DNA of 27,959 nucleotides from NCBI GenBank assembly GCA_023436805.1, contig JAEZHT010000084.1, positions 1 through 27,959 of the forward strand, read 5' to 3'. The stretch is from Bacillota bacterium (GTDB lineage Bacteria > Bacillota_I > Bacilli_A > Acholeplasmatales > UBA5453). The notes beneath the pieces were generated by a model that saw only the letters and a list, made by a program, of their open reading frames with translations, ran no database searches and was not told where the DNA came from. The translations under genes were made by a program, and so were the position numbers. Shown one piece after another: positions 24,985 through 27,959 of the stretch. Within the stretch, counting starts at the first letter, position 1. Every line of letters begins with the position of its first letter.

Positions 24985-25098
24985 ATTGGATTTGGGATTT
25001 ATTATTTTTTTACGATAAAATGCTTTTAATTATAAATAATTAGTGATATCATAGTGTTTACATCAGTATAAGAAATGTACTAGAAAGAGGTTTTTATT

Positions 25099-27959
25099 AT
25101 GAAGAAAATAATGGCCGTTTTGGCATTATTGTTGGTCTCTTTCGGATTGGTGGCTTGTGATCAAAGTAGCCTTCAAAAGATCACATTCGAAACCAATCAA
25201 GGGACCACGATTGACCCGATCGAATTCAGTGAATCTTATGACATCACTCGATTGAGTCAATTCACAACCACCAGAGAAGGGTATACCTTTGCTGGATGGT
25301 TCACCAATGCTTCACTCGATGCGTCCTCCGCATTGACTGAAAACATTGAAAAATCCATCACGCTTTACGCGAAATGGGACATCAATCAATATAGCATCAC
25401 TTATCACTTGAATGAAGGCGTGAATGCAAGTGGTAACCCAAGTAGTTTCACGATTTTAGATACTGTGAATCTACAAAACCCAACCAGAAGTGGTTATGTT
25501 TTTGCTGGATGGCATACAGATGCCGCTTTAACTCAAGTGGTGACCAGTATCCCGGCCGGTTCTAAAGCCAATGTCGTACTTTACGCGAAATGGTCATTGG
25601 ATACCAGCATTACTTACACCATCACTTGGCAAAATGAAGATGGGTCTGTATTAAAGACCGAAGCGGTTGCTCAAGGTTCGATGCCAGCATACGTTGGGAC
25701 ACCGACCAAAGCAGAAACCGACACACACACATTCACCTTTGCCGGTTGGACACCAGCAGTATCCGTCGTCACAGGGGATCAAACCTATGTTGCAACCTAT
25801 ACCATGACATCGAAATATGCAGGGGTTGCTTTTACACCGACTGCACTCAATACCATTTTTGGTATGGATATTTATGCTTTATTACCTGGTGTGGTGAGCT
25901 CAGATTACTTATTGATTGATGCGAGTGACCCAACATGGTTTGAAGTCTATATCGATTTCTTTGATTGGAGTTCAGCAGATGCCGATGCATATATGGCATT
26001 GTTAGATCAAAACCTCACTTATGATGATACAGAAGAATCATGGGTGGTGGGTGATTACTATATTTATTTATATGAAGACCCAGATACTTACCCTGGTTTA
26101 GTCGTCTATGGCATTGTTTTATATGGCGATGTCGAACAAGGTGGCAGTGGCGATAAATCCGATTATGACCCAACTGCACTGAACGCATTGTTTGGGTATG
26201 ATATTTACGCTTTAATGCCTGGTTTCCAAACCGATGATGTCGAACTCATCGATTATTCAGAAGGCACCTACAAAGAAGTGTACATCGATATTTTTGACTG
26301 GGTTGAAGCGGACGCTTTAGCTTATATGGATTTATTAGATGCTTTATTACCTTATGACGATGTTGAAGAATCATGGGTGATTGGCGATTATTTCTTATAT
26401 GTTTACGCGGATGATGAAACCTATCCTGGAGAAATGGTTTATGGTATTGGTATTTATGGAGAAGCTGGCAGTGGTCCAGTAGACCCAGTAGAAGGCGTAT
26501 ACTATACATTTAATGTTCAAGATACCACTTCAAGTATTGCAGGCAGTTATAAAGATACACTAGATCAAACCATTACTTTCCCTGGCAGTGACGGTAAAGT
26601 CATTGTTAAAGTGAGTCATTTAGCCAACATCACTGCAACCCCACCAGGCGGATTATCCACAGGCTTCATTTTTGCAGCCTCTGTCAGTGGAAATGCAACC
26701 CCAACCACATATCTTGAAATCGATACATTAGGCCAATTGATTCAATCTATTACATTCGAAATTGAGGCCAGAGATGGTTTCTCGCCTAGATTACAAGGTG
26801 CTAAAGTTCAAATTTGGAATGGTTCAGCTTGGGTAGACCTCGCGGGCGGTAATTTCTATAGCCAACTTTCTTCAGATATGAAGACCATTACGATTGAGAA
26901 CTTAAATTCATCTAAGTTTAGATTGTTATTCGTCGGTAATGGCGATACCAGCAATGGTGGACAAGTGAAGATTTCTAATGTTCAATTATTGACAGGTTCT
27001 ACCACACCAGCGATTGAATCTTGGTCAGACATGATTCAAGTCTTAGGTGGAAACCTCAATGAATCCTCATTAGCAACATTACTCCCAGAACTAGAAGGCA
27101 TTACCAATTTTGTTTTATCCAAAATCAACAACTCTGAATATAAAGTCACTGGCGATTTCGCTTATGCGGATCATCAAACCAGAGTCAATAACTACGTTCA
27201 AAGTTTATTGTTAAAAGGCTATTTACTAGATTCTGTTTTGAGTTCCAATCGTGGTCAAAATGTCTACTCACTACAAATCAATAATGATCTGGCTTATGCT
27301 GTATACATCGTTACTAATGGAACAACGATTGAAGTACGTGTTTGGAAGTTTGACCCTGTGGTTGAACCTGCCAATTTAACGACACTTTCCACCCGTCAAA
27401 CCATCAACCAATATGAAGTAACCACTTTCGGTAAATCTGGATTACCTTCGACTGGTAAGTTTGATGTCTTAGTCATCCCTGTTGAAATCAAAGATAACCC
27501 ATTCCCAATCGATTATGCTTCGAAATTGGATTTGGTATTCAATGGTACCGCAGCCGCTACCGGTTGGCAGTCGGTGGCTTCATACTATTACACCTCTTCA
27601 TGGGGCTCATTAGACATTACGTTTGATATCGCACCAAAATATACCACCCTCAATAATAAATCTTATTATCAAGGGTTCAACGATGAAGGCGACCAATACG
27701 CCATAGTTGAAGCATTAAATGGATTAAACAGTCAAATCGATTATAGTCAATACGATTCTAATAATGATGGGGAAATTGACGCAGTCATCTTCATTTATTC
27801 CGTCGATTACTCTGATGCTGACCCATGGTGGGCATGGGTATTCACTGCAGAAGCAGGCGTAGCAAGCAGTTTAGGCCTACTCGATGGTAAAACATTTGAT
27901 TACTATTTTTGGGCAAGCTATGATTTCATGAATGACCCACTCCAAGGTTTATCTGGTTT
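25099..27959 (+). CDS. Large InlB-repeat lipoprotein with M6-like peptidase domain (3' end outside window)
   Basis: Open from ATG 25099 to the window end (953 codons and counting). The start follows AGAAAGAGG. Residues 1-20 are a lipoprotein signal (FGLVAC, lipid Cys20). Residues 28-93 and 98-165 are two InlB B-type repeats (GYTFAGWFTNA...LYAKW; GYVFAGWHTDA...LYAKW), and ~174-236 is a third, diverged one. Residues 246-459 hold two tandem copies of an unrecognised ~105-residue domain. Residues ~464-630 look like a beta sandwich (TFNVQDTTSSIAGSY...). From ~770 a peptidase M6-like domain starts: LPSTGKFDVLVIPVEIKDN, SVASYYYTSSWGSLDITFDI, DSNNDGEIDAVIFIYS. The zinc HExxH expected of M6 would lie beyond the end, so activity cannot be confirmed. 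A surface-anchored protease or adhesin is likely. A T-rich leader with TATAAG near 25070 is only a weak promoter candidate. Confidence 0.75.
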   Translation, partial: MKKIMAVLALLLVSFGLVACDQSSLQKITFETNQGTTIDPIEFSESYDITRLSQFTTTREGYTFAGWFTNASLDASSALTENIEKSITLYAKWDINQYSITYHLNEGVNASGNPSSFTILDTVNLQNPTRSGYVFAGWHTDAALTQVVTSIPAGSKANVVLYAKWSLDTSITYTITWQNEDGSVLKTEAVAQGSMPAYVGTPTKAETDTHTFTFAGWTPAVSVVTGDQTYVATYTMTSKYAGVAFTPTALNTIFGMDIYALLPGVVSSDYLLIDASDPTWFEVYIDFFDWSSADADAYMALLDQNLTYDDTEESWVVGDYYIYLYEDPDTYPGLVVYGIVLYGDVEQGGSGDKSDYDPTALNALFGYDIYALMPGFQTDDVELIDYSEGTYKEVYIDIFDWVEADALAYMDLLDALLPYDDVEESWVIGDYFLYVYADDETYPGEMVYGIGIYGEAGSGPVDPVEGVYYTFNVQDTTSSIAGSYKDTLDQTITFPGSDGKVIVKVSHLANITATPPGGLSTGFIFAASVSGNATPTTYLEIDTLGQLIQSITFEIEARDGFSPRLQGAKVQIWNGSAWVDLAGGNFYSQLSSDMKTITIENLNSSKFRLLFVGNGDTSNGGQVKISNVQLLTGSTTPAIESWSDMIQVLGGNLNESSLATLLPELEGITNFVLSKINNSEYKVTGDFAYADHQTRVNNYVQSLLLKGYLLDSVLSSNRGQNVYSLQINNDLAYAVYIVTNGTTIEVRVWKFDPVVEPANLTTLSTRQTINQYEVTTFGKSGLPSTGKFDVLVIPVEIKDNPFPIDYASKLDLVFNGTAAATGWQSVASYYYTSSWGSLDITFDIAPKYTTLNNKSYYQGFNDEGDQYAIVEALNGLNSQIDYSQYDSNNDGEIDAVIFIYSVDYSDADPWWAWVFTAEAGVASSLGLLDGKTFDYYFWASYDFMNDPLQGLSG
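25834..26475 (+). repeat. Two tandem copies of a ~105-residue domain inside the surface lipoprotein
   Basis: Copy 1 starts at 25834 and copy 2 at 26167, a period of 333 bases (111 codons). Matched segments: PTALNTIFGMDIYALLPG / PTALNALFGYDIYALMPG; EVYIDFFDW / EVYIDIFDW; YDDTEESWVVGDYYIYLY / YDDVEESWVIGDYFLYVY; TYPGLVVYGIVLYG / TYPGEMVYGIGIYG. A Gly/Ser linker ends each. The copies differ at many codons, so this is an old protein-level duplication rather than a recent DNA one. Confidence 0.85.

Noticed and set aside
1..27959. Mycoplasma-type code with UGA as tryptophan
   Set aside because: TGA ends several genes exactly at family-consistent lengths or at overlaps with the next start (5790, 6662, 11828, 24925), and Trp is TGG throughout.
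1..27959. CRISPR array, tRNA or rRNA genes, insertion-sequence transposase
   Set aside because: No regularly spaced repeats, no tRNA-like CCA/anticodon arm layout and no transposase or integrase motifs were seen. Absence was judged by eye, not by a search tool.

Overview
The window reads as low-to-moderate GC Bacillota/Mollicutes DNA. Every gene I can support lies on the plus strand. The standard genetic code is in use: several real genes end in TGA and tryptophan is TGG. That excludes Mycoplasma/Spiroplasma-type code 4 and fits an Acholeplasma-like or related deep-branching Mollicute or Bacillota. Gene style (MKK... lipoproteins, strong AGGAGG ribosome sites, an InlB-repeat surface protein, TRAM-domain RlmD) agrees. 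I would not name a genus.

Region 1 (1-17254) is a glycan-uptake and degradation locus, most probably for beta-1,2-glucan (sophorooligosaccharides). The first unit (1-8934) is tightly packed: a MalF/MalG-type ABC permease pair, a signal-peptide/NHL-propeller/TPR/Yip1 membrane protein, a large DUF5696-like anchored protein, a second permease pair, and a GH144-like lipoprotein (PF10091 family, known for endo-beta-1,2-glucanases). A 99-base gap then holds a strong promoter, a long hairpin and a LacI-type palindrome. The second unit (9034-17254) follows, with overlapping or abutting genes: a GH144-like enzyme with no signal peptide, a GH13 alpha-glucosidase, a GH3 beta-glucosidase and a 1094-residue GH94 phosphorylase of the size and type of 1,2-beta-oligoglucan phosphorylase (SOGP). 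The implied flow is cleavage at the cell surface, ABC import, then phosphorolysis and hydrolysis in the cytoplasm. The solute-binding protein and ATPase are not in the window. A strong terminator closes the unit.

Region 2 (17297-19756) holds two single-gene units, each with an extended -10 promoter and a terminator: an extended SDR (NAD-dependent epimerase-like) gene and the 23S rRNA m5U methyltransferase rlmD.

Region 3 (about 19757-22045) is visibly AT-richer and looks acquired. It holds a Fic protein (N-terminal inhibitory motif, Fic core, C-terminal winged helix) followed after 5 bases by a transglutaminase-like protein with a Cys-His-Asp triad. The fic promoter sits in the centre of a 101-base concentric interrupted palindrome. 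The cassette is flanked by related sequence blocks. Its right end carries a relic encoding a near copy of the RlmD C-terminus, which suggests insertion at, or duplication of, the rlmD 3' end.

Region 4 (22112-24984) is a two-gene unit: a GH4 enzyme with the CHEV motif typical of LplD-type alpha-galacturonidases, and an amidase-signature enzyme. It ends in a terminator.

Region 5 (25099 to the end) is the 5' part of a large lipoprotein with InlB-type repeats, two tandem copies of an unrecognised ~105-residue domain, a beta-sandwich-like stretch and an M6-like peptidase domain cut off by the window edge.
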